Shown: positions 24,058 through 32,750, counted from the first letter of the stretch. The stretch is DNA of 64,000 nt from CAVQHY01 sp963712465 (GCA_963712465.1 CAVQHY010000004.1:558001-622000); one strand, 5' to 3'. Notes: generated by a model not told the origin, from the sequence alone. Made by a program: numbers and translations.

Positions 24058-24843
24058 GTGACGGGGTTGCGCGCGGAGCTGGTCGCCCTGATCGAGGGGG
24101 TCAGGGCAGGTGAGGTCTCGGAGGAGGACGCCGTGGAGCGGCTCGTCGAGCTCCCCTACCGTGACCTCGGATTTGCCCGCGTGGACATCCACCGCGAGTT
24201 GCGTCAGGGCGCGCCCGAGGCCGTGCTCGCCGAGGGCAAGACGCCCGACCAGGTCGTCGCGATCGCGCGAGCCCTTCACGACGGCGGCGCCGGGTCGGTG
24301 CTCGTCACGCGGGCGGACGCGCCGACGCGCGCAGCGGTTCGTGCGGCTCTACCCCAGGCCGCCGAGCACGAGGCATCGCGATGCGTCTGGATCGCACGAG
24401 ACGTGCCCGAGCCGGTGGGCGTCGTAGTCATGGCCTCCGCAGGGACGTCGGACGGGCCCGTCCTCCACGAGGCCCGGATCCGGGCCGGGCTCCTCGGCGC
24501 CGAGGTTCGGATCCACGAAGACGTTGGGGTCGCCGGGCTCCATCGGCTGGCGGCGGCGTTGCCCGATCTCGAGCAGGCCGACTGTGTCGTCGTCGTCGCG
24601 GGCATGGACGCCGCGCTCGCGAGCGTGGTCGGCGGTGTCGTCGCCGCGCCGGTGATCGGGGTGCCGACGAGCGTGGGCTACGGCTCGGCAAGGGGGGGAG
24701 AGACGGCGCTCCAGGCGATGCTCTGCTCCTGTGCGGCCGGGCTCGCGGTCGTCGGGATCGACGACGGATTCGGCGCGGGGACGATCGCAGCGCGGATCGC
24801 GCGGGCGGCAGGAAGCCGCGCCGCGCAGGGTGCGTCGAGGTGA
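24058..24843 (+). CDS. larB: LarB, nickel-pincer cofactor biosynthesis (NaAD carboxylase/hydrolase)
   Basis: 261-residue LarB. The enzyme carboxylates nicotinic acid adenine dinucleotide at C5 and cleaves the phosphoanhydride, the first step of nickel-pincer nucleotide synthesis. It has the N-terminal LarB-specific region (VDIHRELRQGAPEAVLAEGKTP) and the C-terminal PurE-like domain (ASAGTSDGPVLHEA, GMDAALASVVGGVV, PVIGVPTSVGYGSA, IDDGFGAG). It starts at GTG 24058, 31 bp after the BI-1 gene. Followed by larC after 124 bp that contains palindromic repeats. Confidence 0.93.
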   Translation: MTGLRAELVALIEGVRAGEVSEEDAVERLVELPYRDLGFARVDIHRELRQGAPEAVLAEGKTPDQVVAIARALHDGGAGSVLVTRADAPTRAAVRAALPQAAEHEASRCVWIARDVPEPVGVVVMASAGTSDGPVLHEARIRAGLLGAEVRIHEDVGVAGLHRLAAALPDLEQADCVVVVAGMDAALASVVGGVVAAPVIGVPTSVGYGSARGGETALQAMLCSCAAGLAVVGIDDGFGAGTIAARIARAAGSRAAQGASR

Positions 24844-24867
24844 GCGGCATGAACTGCCAGACGGGTC

Positions 24868-24912
24868 GACCCACCCAGGGTGGGTCGGCGAATCGCTTCG
24901 CTCCCGCCGACC
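24868..24912. repeat. Nested palindromes between larB and larC
   Basis: GACCCACCC (24868-24876) and GGGTGGGTC (24878-24886) make a 19-bp perfect palindrome. It abuts GGTCGGCG (24883-24890) pairing with CGCCGACC (24905-24912), with inner GCGAA/TTCGC arms. Reversed, 24887-24908 reads GGCGGGAGCGAAGCGATTCGCC, close to the repeat inside the thiolase gene at 57071. No gene is seen in the 124-bp gap. Confidence 0.55.
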
Positions 24913-24967
24913 CTACCGGCGCAATGCGGGCGAAGCCGTCACGACTTCGAGCCGAACCGGTGAACCC

Positions 24968-26134
24968 GTGACGCGACTCGCGTATCTCGACTGCGTCGGG
25001 GGGCTCGCCGGCGACATGCTTGTGGCGGCGCTCCTGGACGCGGGCGGCGACGCCGAGCGGGTTCGCACGCTCCCACGGCGGCTCGGCTTCCACGGCATCG
25101 AGCCGGCGGTCGAGCGGGTCACGCGCGGAGGCCTCGGCGCGCTCCACGTGCGCTTCGAGGGGGCCGAGGAGCCGGGCGACGAGAGAAGCTGGGTCGAGGT
25201 GAGAGAGTTGATCGAGGCGGCCGAGCTCGACGACAGTGCCCGGGCCCGGGCACTCGACGTCTTCTCGCGGCTCGCGAGGGCCGAGGCCACCGCGCACGGC
25301 ACGCCCGCCGAGGACGTCCATTTCCACGAGCTCGGCGCTGCCGACACGCTGCTCGACGTGTGTGCAGCAGCCGAGCTCCTGGCCGACCTTCGCATCGACC
25401 GCGTCGTGTGCTCGCCGCTTCCCGTCGCGCGTGGGCTCGTGACCGCCGCACACGGAGTCCTCCCACTGCCCTCGCCCGCCACGCTCGAGCTCCTGCGGGG
25501 AGCGCCGCTCGTGGGTGCCTCCGGCGGTGAGCTGGTGACGCCCACGGGTGCCGCGATCGCCGCGAGCGTCGTCGGGGAGTGGGGCGAGCTGCCGCCGGTC
25601 GTGCTCGAGCGGATCGGCGTCGGCGCGGGCACGCGCGAGCTCGACGATCGCCCCAACGTCGTCCGCGTGCTCCTCGGCAGCGAGGCGACATCACCGCGCA
25701 CGGGAGTGGTGAGCCTGCTCGAGACGACCCTCGACGATCTCCTCCCAGAGCTCGTCCCGGACGCGGTCGAGCGCTGCTTCACGGCCGGCGCCCTCGACGT
25801 CTGGACGACTCACGTCCAGATGAAGAAGGGCCGCCCGGGAATCCTGCTCACGGCCCTGACCCGTCCGAGCGAGGAGGGGGCCGTCGCCGAGGCGATCTTT
25901 CGCGAGACCACCGCTCTGGGCGTTCGCGTCCAGCGCCTCGCCCGCTACGAGCTCGAGCGGGAGGAACGCACGGTGGAGGTGTCGGGAGGCTCGGTGCGGG
26001 TCAAGATCGGGCGACTCGACGGCCGGATCGTGAACGTCGCGCCCGAGCACGACGACTGCGCGGCGATCGCGCGCGCCACGGGCGCGGCGGTAAAGTCGGT
26101 CTGGGCCGAGGCTCTGGCCTGCGCCCGGATATGA
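24968..26134 (+). CDS. larC: LarC, nickel insertion protein (nickel-pincer cofactor cyclometallase)
   Basis: 388-residue LarC, which inserts nickel into the pincer ligand in a CTP-dependent reaction. Signature blocks are YLDCVGGLAGDMLVAALLDAG at the N-terminus, VHFHELGAADTLLDV, PLPSPATLELLRG, and the C-terminal METHVQMKKGRPG-like sequence WTTHVQMKKGRPGILL. The start is GTG 24968; the longer upstream frame has no homology. In some lactobacilli larC is split by a frameshift; here it is one continuous frame. The stop overlaps the larE ATG (ATGA). Confidence 0.93.
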   Translation: MTRLAYLDCVGGLAGDMLVAALLDAGGDAERVRTLPRRLGFHGIEPAVERVTRGGLGALHVRFEGAEEPGDERSWVEVRELIEAAELDDSARARALDVFSRLARAEATAHGTPAEDVHFHELGAADTLLDVCAAAELLADLRIDRVVCSPLPVARGLVTAAHGVLPLPSPATLELLRGAPLVGASGGELVTPTGAAIAASVVGEWGELPPVVLERIGVGAGTRELDDRPNVVRVLLGSEATSPRTGVVSLLETTLDDLLPELVPDAVERCFTAGALDVWTTHVQMKKGRPGILLTALTRPSEEGAVAEAIFRETTALGVRVQRLARYELEREERTVEVSGGSVRVKIGRLDGRIVNVAPEHDDCAAIARATGAAVKSVWAEALACARI

Positions 26135-26943
26135 CGGATCGTGTCGAGGAGCTCGAGAGTCTGATCGCGCCGCTGCACAGCGCCGTCGTCGCGTTCTCGG
26201 GCGGCGTCGACTCCTCGCTCGTCGCCGCGCTCGCGCGCAGGGCGCTCGGCGAGGGCGCGCTCGCCGTGACGGCCGTCTCGCCGGCGCTCGCTACGGGCGA
26301 GCTCGACGGAGCCAGGGAGGTCGCGGCGGCGATCGGGGTCGCCCACGAGACGATCACCACGGACGAGCTGGCGCGCGAGGGCTACCGGCGGAACGAGCGC
26401 GATCGCTGTTACCACTGCAAGTCGGAGCTGTACGAGTCGCTCGGCGCGCTCGCGGCGGCACGTGGCTACGGGGCCGTCCTGTCGGGCGCGAACGCCGACG
26501 ACCGCGGCGACTGGCGACCAGGTCTCCACGCCGCCGCCGAGCACGGCGTCCGCCATCCCTTGCTCGAGGCGGGTGTCGGCAAGGAGGAGGTGCGAGGGCT
26601 GGCCGCCCTGCTCGGCGTTCCGAGCGCGGACAAGCCCGCCTCGCCGTGCCTCGCGTCCCGCCTCCCCTACGGGACGCCCGTCGATCCGGCCGCGCTCGCG
26701 CGCGTCGACCGTGCCGAGCTCGCGCTCAAGCGGCTCGGGTACCGGGTCCTCCGCGTGCGCCACCTCGGCGACACGGGTCGGGTCGAGCTCGCTGCGGACG
26801 AGCTTCCACGGGCGCTCTCCGCGACCGGACGGCGCGCCGTCGTGCAGGCGGTTCTCGGGTCCGGCTATGCCGACGTCGAGATCAGCGAGGAGCCGTTCCG
26901 CTCCGGCTCGCTCAACGCCGTCTTTCTGGGCCGGCTCGGGTAG
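26131..26943 (+). CDS. larE: LarE, ATP-dependent sacrificial sulfur transferase
   Basis: 270-residue PP-loop protein. It adenylates the carboxylates of the LarB product and converts them to thiocarboxylates. The PP-loop is FSGGVDSSL (about residues 25-33). DRCYHCKSELY and GANADDRGDWRPG are LarE hallmarks. ASPCLASRLPYG holds the sacrificial cysteine (about Cys173), so this is the version that gives up its own cysteine sulfur, not the cluster-using type with three cysteines. It starts at ATG 26131 in a 4-bp overlap with larC. Confidence 0.93.
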   Translation: MTDRVEELESLIAPLHSAVVAFSGGVDSSLVAALARRALGEGALAVTAVSPALATGELDGAREVAAAIGVAHETITTDELAREGYRRNERDRCYHCKSELYESLGALAAARGYGAVLSGANADDRGDWRPGLHAAAEHGVRHPLLEAGVGKEEVRGLAALLGVPSADKPASPCLASRLPYGTPVDPAALARVDRAELALKRLGYRVLRVRHLGDTGRVELAADELPRALSATGRRAVVQAVLGSGYADVEISEEPFRSGSLNAVFLGRLG

Positions 26944-26947
26944 CCGC

Positions 26948-27907
26948 ATGGACGAGGCGACCCTGACGCCGCTGGAAGGCGGCGTCCATCGCGTCACGAT
27001 GCCCTTGCCCTGGGCGCTCGACCATGTCCACTGCTACGCGATCGAGGATCGCGACGGCTGGACGATCGTCGATTGCGGGCTCGGCACGCCCGGAACCGCG
27101 CGGCGCTGGGCAGGGGCGCTGGAGCGGCTCGGCGCGCCGCGCGTCCGGCGGCTCGTCGTGACGCACTACCACCCGGATCACGTCGGGTCGAGCAGTGCTC
27201 TCGCCGCGCTGACCGGCGCCGAGGACGTCGTCCAGGGCACCCACGACGCCGTGCTGACGCGAAGGGCCTGGGGCGACGAGCAGTCCGCCTCGGCGTTCGA
27301 GGAGTACCTGCGCACGAACGGGATGCCTGCTGAAGAGGCCGCGCGCTCGGCTTCCGACGAGGAGGGAACGCCGGTCGAGTTCGCCGTACCGACCCGCCTC
27401 GTCGACGAGGGTGACGCGCTCGAGCTCGCCGGCGAGAGCTTCAGGGTGCTCGTCCTGCCGGGGCACGCAGACGGCCACATCGTCCTCTTCGGCGAGACGA
27501 CCGGGCGCATGTTCGGCGGCGACGTCCTGCTCCACGACATCACTCCGAACGTCGGGCGCTGGGAGGACACGTTGCCCGATCCGCTCGGCCGGTACCTGGC
27601 GACGCTCGCGCGGATCGAGGAGCTCGCGCCCGCGGTCGTCTACCCGGGACACAAGCGGGTCGTCGACGATCCGGCCGGCCGCGCCGCCGAGATCCGCGCG
27701 CACCATGCGGTGCGCCTCGACGTCCACCTCGAGGCGCTCTGTCGGGGAGCGCAGACGCCGTACGAGGTTGGTTTCCACGTGTGGGGGGACGCGCTCGGGT
27801 TCCACGAGCGGCGGTTCGCGCTCGTCGAGGCGGTGTCGCACCTCGAGCGCCTCGACGTCGAGGGCCGCGCCGTCGAGGTGGAGCCGGGCCGCTGGCGGCC
27901 CGCCTGA
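26948..27907 (+). CDS. MBL-fold metal hydrolase
   Basis: 319-residue metallo-beta-lactamase-fold protein. The metal motif is THYHPDHVG (HxHxDH, about residue 79), with LPGHADGHIVLF (third metal histidine), GGDVLLHDITPNVGRW (bridging Asp) and YPGHKRVV. A C-terminal winged-helix-like tail (about 250-319) is typical of the LACTB2-like group. It is 4 bp after larE and probably in the same operon, although no role in pincer cofactor synthesis is known for this family. Confidence 0.85.
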   Translation: MDEATLTPLEGGVHRVTMPLPWALDHVHCYAIEDRDGWTIVDCGLGTPGTARRWAGALERLGAPRVRRLVVTHYHPDHVGSSSALAALTGAEDVVQGTHDAVLTRRAWGDEQSASAFEEYLRTNGMPAEEAARSASDEEGTPVEFAVPTRLVDEGDALELAGESFRVLVLPGHADGHIVLFGETTGRMFGGDVLLHDITPNVGRWEDTLPDPLGRYLATLARIEELAPAVVYPGHKRVVDDPAGRAAEIRAHHAVRLDVHLEALCRGAQTPYEVGFHVWGDALGFHERRFALVEAVSHLERLDVEGRAVEVEPGRWRPA

Positions 27908-27914
27908 CGGACGG

Positions 27915-28640
27915 CTACAGGCCGAGCGCTGGCGGCACCTCGCCGAGGGAGCGAACGACGACCGCGCCGTCGTGGGAGCCCGATCCGACCCGCCGCACCC
28001 AGACCGCGGCCGCCAGACCCGCTCCGAGCGCTCCGGCGATGTCGTAGGCGGGCGAGTCACCGACCATGGCCACTCCGGCGGGATCGGCGCCGAGCAGCGC
28101 CGCAGCGGCGTGAAACGCTGCGGGATCGGGCTTCGCGACGCCGAGCTCCTCCGAGATCGCAACCGCGTCGACCTCGTCGGCGAGCCCCGTGATCTCGAGC
28201 TTGCGCCGCTGAAGCGCCGAGGGGCCGTTGGTGAGGATCCCCACCGCGAGCCCCGCAGCGCGGATCGCTCGGAGCGTAGGGACGGCGTCGGCGTAGGGCC
28301 GGAGGTTGTCGACCTGGCGCACTTTCGCCTCCCGGTAGGCGGCATACAGGTCGTCGTCGAGCTCCGTCCAGGGCGCAAGTGCCTCACCGAGGAGGTTGAC
28401 GCGGTAGGTGCGAAAGTCCGTGTCCGATACGAGGTACGCGTCCCAGTGTCGGTCGAACGCCTCCTCGTAGCGGGCTGCCATCGCCTCGAGGTCGAGCCCG
28501 GGGATCCGGTCTGCCAGCACCGTCTGGATGGCCGGCTGGACGACACGCTCGACCGCCGAGAGATCGGCGAGCGTGTCGTCGAGATCGAAGAGGATCCCAG
28601 TCAACGTCGCGGATGCGGATAGGTTCCGGGCGGCAGGCAC
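27915..28640 (-). CDS. HAD-superfamily hydrolase (subfamily IA)
   Basis: 241-residue HAD phosphatase-like protein. Motif I is LFDLDDTLADLS with the nucleophile Asp and the acid Asp two residues later. Motif II is ILTNGPSAL, motif III contains the Lys before PDPAAF (GVAKPDPAAF), and motif IV is MVGDSPAYDIAGAL. A helical cap lies between motifs I and II, as in phosphoglycolate-phosphatase-like enzymes. The annotated GTG gives 10 extra residues before the fold; a TTG at 28602-28604 is an alternative start. Convergent with the MBL gene. Confidence 0.85.
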   Translation of the reverse strand: MPAARNLSASATLTGILFDLDDTLADLSAVERVVQPAIQTVLADRIPGLDLEAMAARYEEAFDRHWDAYLVSDTDFRTYRVNLLGEALAPWTELDDDLYAAYREAKVRQVDNLRPYADAVPTLRAIRAAGLAVGILTNGPSALQRRKLEITGLADEVDAVAISEELGVAKPDPAAFHAAAALLGADPAGVAMVGDSPAYDIAGALGAGLAAAVWVRRVGSGSHDGAVVVRSLGEVPPALGL

Positions 28641-28731
28641 GTAGCGGCAGGTGATCAGATGTGGGGCGTCTCGATCTCCGGCGAGCTCGACGGCGCGATC
28701 GGCGGCCTCGCCGAGCAGTTCGGCAAGCGGC

Positions 28732-28986
28732 TCACACGACCTTGCCGGCGGCGCGGGCGACCTGGTCGTCGCTCGGGCCCCCGGCGTCGAGCGCGCGGAA
28801 CGCCTCGAGCACGGCGCGCGGCGAGTTTCGATGCCGCTTGGCGGCCATCGTCAGCGGCTCGTGGAAGGCGCCGCCGCAGTGCGCGCAGGGCCAGGCCAGG
28901 CGCGCCATCAGACGCGCGGCCTCCCCGTCGGGATAGCGCCTGAGGATCTCGACGATCGTGGTCGATCCTCGAAGCTCGTCCGCCAT
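28732..28986 (-). CDS. Small DUF1858-like protein
   Basis: 84-residue protein resembling DUF1858, a small helical domain with a CxxC pair. It reads STTIVEILRRYPDGEAARLM, then PCAHCGGAFHEPLTMAAKRH, where the two cysteines sit as in the family. Members often accompany redox or metal enzymes; no activity is known. It lies between the HAD gene and the LarA-type gene on the same strand, 46 bp downstream of the latter, so co-transcription with larA is likely. Confidence 0.65.
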   Translation of the reverse strand: MADELRGSTTIVEILRRYPDGEAARLMARLAWPCAHCGGAFHEPLTMAAKRHRNSPRAVLEAFRALDAGGPSDDQVARAAGKVV

Positions 28987-29031
28987 GGCTCGATTGTACG
29001 GCGACGGATGCGTCGCCCAGGGAGCCGCCCC

Positions 29032-30456
29032 CTACGCGTGCGCCTCCTGCGGGAACCGGAGCGGCTCGGCGTGCATGCGCACGGCGTTGCGCGGCAGCTG
29101 GTAGCGGGCGAACGGGAGCACGATCACCTTCGCGTCGGGCCCCTGCCGCTCCATCGCGGCCGAGAACGCGCCGTCCAGGGACGTGGTTGCGTCGATCCCG
29201 ATGTCGGCCGCGAGCTCGAGGTTGTCCTCGAGCGTCACCATCGTCAGGCGCTTGCGCGTCATCACCTCGTAGATCGGCACCCAGATGCAGCCCGCCCACA
29301 TCTGGATCGTGCGGGCGTGGATGTCCTTGAGGACGCGCTCGTAGTTCTCACGGCTCGGGGGCATGTACGGCTTCATCAGGTCCATCAGCGCGAGCCCGGG
29401 AAAGTCGCCGATCGCGGTGGACACTCCCGGCGAGGGCGAGCAGTAGACGATCTCACCGCCGTCTCGCAGCACGAGGTCGGCGGACATGCAACCCCAGCCG
29501 GTGTGGAAGAAGAGGTGATCGGTCGGGGCGAAGACGCCGCAGATCGCGATGTCGGCCTGGCCCTTCTCCGGCACCGGGCTCTCGTAGGCGTAGATCTCGT
29601 TGAAGCGCTCGATCGCGAGCCGGTGCGCCTCGGGGTGCGAGCCGAACAGGCAGTCGATCACGCGCCCGTGGGTGTCGAGGACGACGTTCATCGTGCACGT
29701 GAGCCCGCACATCGTCGCCACCTCGTCGATGTCGGAGCGCATCGGCCCGGCGTAGGCGCCGTAGTGCGTCTGCGGCGACGGGACGAACGCGCAGTGGTTC
29801 GACTCGATCGTCTCGTCCGAGACGACCCCCGGAAGGATCAGCTTGCCGCCGCCGCCCGCGCCCCAGTGGTTCGACTGGGCCTGTCCGATCGTGAGCTTGA
29901 GCTCGCAGTTCGCGACCTCCTCGTGCAGCCACACCGGAGTGCCGCGCGAGGACACGCCGACGTAGGTGTACGCATCGGCGTTGCGGGGCTCGTTCTGGAA
30001 GAACGGGATCCCCAGGCGCTCCATGCGCGCGAGGTTGTCCTTGCCGAGCTTTTGCTCGATGTCCGACTCGGACATCGGAAACACCTTGCCGTTCGCGCAG
30101 ACGACGCGGGCGTCGGTCACGCCCGCCGCCTCGAGCGCGTCGAGGACGGCCGGGAGGAGCCTCGACTGCGGGGTCGGGCGAAACTGGTTGTCGATCACGA
30201 TCGCGACGCTCGGAACGCCTGCGAGGAGGTGCGAGAAGCTCGGCCCGGCGACCGGGTGCTCGAGCGCGTAGACGGCCGCTTCGGTTGCGTCCGGGACCGG
30301 GGCGGGCTCGTCCGGGTAGATCGCAGCGAGCAGGTTCGCCTCGGGGATCTCGAGCTCGAGCGTGTCGCGATTGACCTTGCTGTCGTCGCCGGCTGAGCCG
30401 ATTGTCAGCGGGTCGAGGGACTCGTAGGGGATCACTGCCCGGTACGTCGAGGTCAT
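29032..30456 (-). CDS. LarA-type (DUF2088) nickel-pincer racemase/epimerase homologue
   Basis: 474-residue member of the lactate racemase family that uses the nickel-pincer nucleotide made by LarB, LarC and LarE. IDNQFRPTPQSR matches the DxTRPxP region. SNHWGAGGGGKLILPGV contains the equivalents of His174 and the cofactor-attaching Lys184, and TIESNHCAF the nickel-ligand His200. The segment CANGKVFPMSESD stands where LarA has GTHR with catalytic His108, so one acid/base appears missing. It is about 50 residues longer than LarA. The substrate is probably not lactate. GGAGGAG lies 5 nt before the ATG at 30454-30456. Confidence 0.85.
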   Translation of the reverse strand: MTSTYRAVIPYESLDPLTIGSAGDDSKVNRDTLELEIPEANLLAAIYPDEPAPVPDATEAAVYALEHPVAGPSFSHLLAGVPSVAIVIDNQFRPTPQSRLLPAVLDALEAAGVTDARVVCANGKVFPMSESDIEQKLGKDNLARMERLGIPFFQNEPRNADAYTYVGVSSRGTPVWLHEEVANCELKLTIGQAQSNHWGAGGGGKLILPGVVSDETIESNHCAFVPSPQTHYGAYAGPMRSDIDEVATMCGLTCTMNVVLDTHGRVIDCLFGSHPEAHRLAIERFNEIYAYESPVPEKGQADIAICGVFAPTDHLFFHTGWGCMSADLVLRDGGEIVYCSPSPGVSTAIGDFPGLALMDLMKPYMPPSRENYERVLKDIHARTIQMWAGCIWVPIYEVMTRKRLTMVTLEDNLELAADIGIDATTSLDGAFSAAMERQGPDAKVIVLPFARYQLPRNAVRMHAEPLRFPQEAHA

Positions 30457-30516
30457 GCGCTCCTCCGGTCTCGGGGTGCCGACTCGTTGTGAGCCTAACA
30501 CCGGTCCGGTACCGTC

Positions 30517-31017
30517 ATGGACGTGCGCGCGACGGCGATCAACCACGTCTCGATTCCGGCCGTGGACATGGAGGCGTCGGCCCGGTTCTACGTGGACGTC
30601 TTCGGCGCCGAGGAGGTGCCGGCGCCGAACTTCGGGCTCTCGGGGGCCGTGCGGTGGTTCCGCGTCGGCGACGTCCAGCTTCACCTCTTCCCCGTCGACG
30701 AGGAGCCGGTGCAGACGGCCCAGCATCTCGCGTTCGAGGTGGACGACTTCGAAGCCGCCTACGTGTCGCTTCGCGAGCTCGGCATTCTCGCCTCCGCCGG
30801 TGGCCGGCCGACGGCCGTGTGGGTGCTTCCGAGCGGTCAGCTCCAGATGTACTTCCGCGACCCCGCCGGCAACCTGGTCGAGATCAACGCTCCCGACGTG
30901 GAGGCGCTGGATCGGTCGGTCTTCGGGAGTGACCTGAAGCCCCTCGCCGACGTGATCCCGCAGTCCGACGAGAACATGCGCGCACGTCTCCTCCTGCACG
31001 AAACGTCCGCGGCCTGA
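30517..31017 (+). CDS. VOC family (glyoxalase/dioxygenase-fold) protein
   Basis: 166-residue vicinal-oxygen-chelate protein. It starts INHVSIPAVDMEASARFYVDVFG, contains HLAFEVDDFEAAY, and ends the domain with YFRDPAGNLVEINAPD, giving the His/His/Glu-type metal positions of the fold. A 30-residue tail follows. The substrate cannot be inferred. It is divergent from the LarA-type gene across 60 bp, so the promoters of both lie in that gap. Confidence 0.82.
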   Translation: MDVRATAINHVSIPAVDMEASARFYVDVFGAEEVPAPNFGLSGAVRWFRVGDVQLHLFPVDEEPVQTAQHLAFEVDDFEAAYVSLRELGILASAGGRPTAVWVLPSGQLQMYFRDPAGNLVEINAPDVEALDRSVFGSDLKPLADVIPQSDENMRARLLLHETSAA

Positions 31018-31074
31018 GCCATGTCGCCTCCCCGCCGGGGGTGAGCTCGGCACGGCGGGGCGCGATCCAGCAAT

Positions 31075-31246
31075 CCGGGGCCTGTCCCCGGGACATGGCT
31101 CGACCGGACTGCTGACGGCCGCGCCACGGAGGCGGCGTACCCCCTTCCCGCGGGATCGTTCCGACCATTCGTCGCCGCCACTGTCCGGGGCGGACACGTC
31201 CTGGGGCCTGTCCCCAGGACATGTCTGGGGAGGACACGTCCCCCCA
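31075..31246. repeat. Dispersed GGGGCCTGTCCCC repeats in a 300-bp gene-free gap
   Basis: The gap 31018-31317 has no credible gene. It holds CCGGGGCCTGTCCCC at 31075-31089 and CTGGGGCCTGTCCCCAG at 31201-31217. Around the second copy are three GGACAYGTCY words (31192-31201, 31217-31226, 31232-31241). These are the same words as at 19896-20044, so this is a dispersed repeat family. A REP/MITE-like origin is inferred; no transposase is present. Confidence 0.7.
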
Positions 31247-31317
31247 GCGCTGCAGAACGTGGACGCCAGGCGACGAAGCGCCGTTCTCGCGGCCGGAGAG
31301 CTGCGCGATCCGCGCCC

Positions 31318-31929
31318 TCATCCCATCCCCAGCGAGATGATGCCCCGGTCGACCAGTCCCTGGGTGAACGCGGCCGACGGGAGCAGCTTGACCCCGTAGG
31401 CGTCGCGGAGGAACCACTCGAAGTAGACGAAGACGCTCGAGCGCACCGCGCCGATCTTCTCCAGCCGCCCCAGGTCGTAGACGGCGAGGCGGCTGCGGAT
31501 CTCGGGGTCGGCGACGAAGGTCTCGACGAGCGCGTCGATCCCGGTCTCGACGTCCGTGAGGAGCATGGTCGGAGTCTCCGACGCGAGCCGCTCGATCGCG
31601 ACGAGCCCGGCGCGGAGCTCGAGACGGCTCGTCTCGCGTCGCCAGCGCGCGACGAGGAGCGTCGGTGTCGATTCGAGCACCTCGACCTCGTCGAGCTCGT
31701 CGTGGCAGTGCACCGCGAACGCCGCGAGCACCTCGCCCTGGGTCAGCGTCCGCGCGACCCACTCGATCCGCCGCGACGTCGTGAACGCTTCGAGCGCGAG
31801 GGACGCCTGCTCGGGATCGAGTGCCGTGACCTCGGCGAGCAAGTCCGGGGGAAGAGCGCCGTCCGGGAGCGGCACGAGCCGCGGGTCTGCGACCGCCTCG
31901 AGCGCAGCAGCCTGCTGCGGGCTCAGCAC
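31318..31929 (-). CDS. Unrecognised protein downstream of chlD
   Basis: 203-residue soluble protein of unknown family, mostly helical with an acidic character. Visible features are SRRIEWVARTLTQGEVLAAFAVHCHDE, a mixed strand region LLVARWRRETSRLELRAGLVAIERL, and a C-terminal SVFVYFEWFLRDAYGVKLLPS. No signal peptide or membrane helix. Its ATG lies 7 bp inside the end of the chlD frame, so translation is probably coupled and it may work with the chelatase. Confidence 0.6.
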   Translation of the reverse strand: MLSPQQAAALEAVADPRLVPLPDGALPPDLLAEVTALDPEQASLALEAFTTSRRIEWVARTLTQGEVLAAFAVHCHDELDEVEVLESTPTLLVARWRRETSRLELRAGLVAIERLASETPTMLLTDVETGIDALVETFVADPEIRSRLAVYDLGRLEKIGAVRSSVFVYFEWFLRDAYGVKLLPSAAFTQGLVDRGIISLGMG

Positions 31930-32750
31930 GCCAGCAGTTCCTCGAGCGCGTCGGCAGTCAGTGCTTCGAGCGGCAGATGGGCGCCGCCGGCCGCCTCGGC
32001 CAGCCTCGGCCCGAGGCCAGGCTGACCCGGCGCGGCCGCATCCGCGACGACACAGGCGATCCTGGCCCGACGCAGCGCTCGTGCCTCGGCGAGCGCGTCC
32101 GCCACGGGATCGCCACCGGGCCGGAGCGGGACGGTGGGGAGGCCGTCGGTCACGGCGACGACGAGCGGGAAGGCGTTCGGTCGCTTGGCGAGCTCCTGGC
32201 GCAGCAGGCGTCGGGCGCGCGCGAGCGCGTCGGGCAGGGGTGTCCGGCCCGAGAGGGGCACGGCGCGCAGCCGCCGCAGCGCAAGCGCGGCGCTCGTCGT
32301 CGGCGGTAGCGCCACCGTGGCCTCGGGCATGCCTCCCTTGAACGCGACGAGGGCGACCCGGTCGCCCCGACGGGTCGCCTCCTCGAGGATGCGCAGCGTC
32401 AGGCCCTTGACTGTCTCCACGGTCCGCTCGGCGTGAACCGAGTAGCTGTTGTCGACGACGAAGCAGACGACGAACGGGGAGCGGTGCTCCCGCACTTTCC
32501 TGCGCAGGTCGCCGGGGACGACCCTGATCGGCGTGCCGGCGGCACGGGACGCCGCCGCGCGCAGCGTCGCGTCGAAGGCGATGTCGGAGTCGCCGCGCCG
32601 CGCCAGCCGGTGCCGGGAGTACTTGCCCTGGCGGAGCGCGACGAGCGAGCGGGCGCGTCGACCGATCGCTCCGCGCTCGAGGGCATCCCTCGCCGGTGCG
32701 GCCTCGAGGACGCGCGCGGCGTCGATCGCGACCGGCGACACGTCCGGCAC
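31923..32750 (-). CDS. chlD: VWA (C-terminal) part of ChlD, read in the -1 frame
   Basis: This frame encodes a von Willebrand factor A domain. The MIDAS motif is present as VVDNSYSVHAE (DxSxS), with the threonine in GRTPLPDALARAR and the aspartate in VAVTDGLPTVPLR. A basic region (RSLVALRQGKYSRHRLARRG) precedes it, as in ChlD and BchD. A GTG at 32748-32750 could start it separately, but the frame is open back to the slippery run at 32804. Frameshifting there gives one protein of about 659 residues with AAA+, linker and VWA domains, the normal size of a ChlD subunit. The product would be the medium subunit of a Mg- or, more likely, cobalt-chelatase (with a CobN outside the window). Confidence 0.85.
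   Translation of the reverse strand: MPDVSPVAIDAARVLEAAPARDALERGAIGRRARSLVALRQGKYSRHRLARRGDSDIAFDATLRAAASRAAGTPIRVVPGDLRRKVREHRSPFVVCFVVDNSYSVHAERTVETVKGLTLRILEEATRRGDRVALVAFKGGMPEATVALPPTTSAALALRRLRAVPLSGRTPLPDALARARRLLRQELAKRPNAFPLVVAVTDGLPTVPLRPGGDPVADALAEARALRRARIACVVADAAAPGQPGLGPRLAEAAGGAHLPLEALTADALEELLAC

Noticed and set aside
29032..31197. 721-residue frame extending the LarA-like protein
   Set aside because: The extension crosses the opposite-strand VOC gene and repeats; a strong ribosome-binding site precedes ATG 30456.
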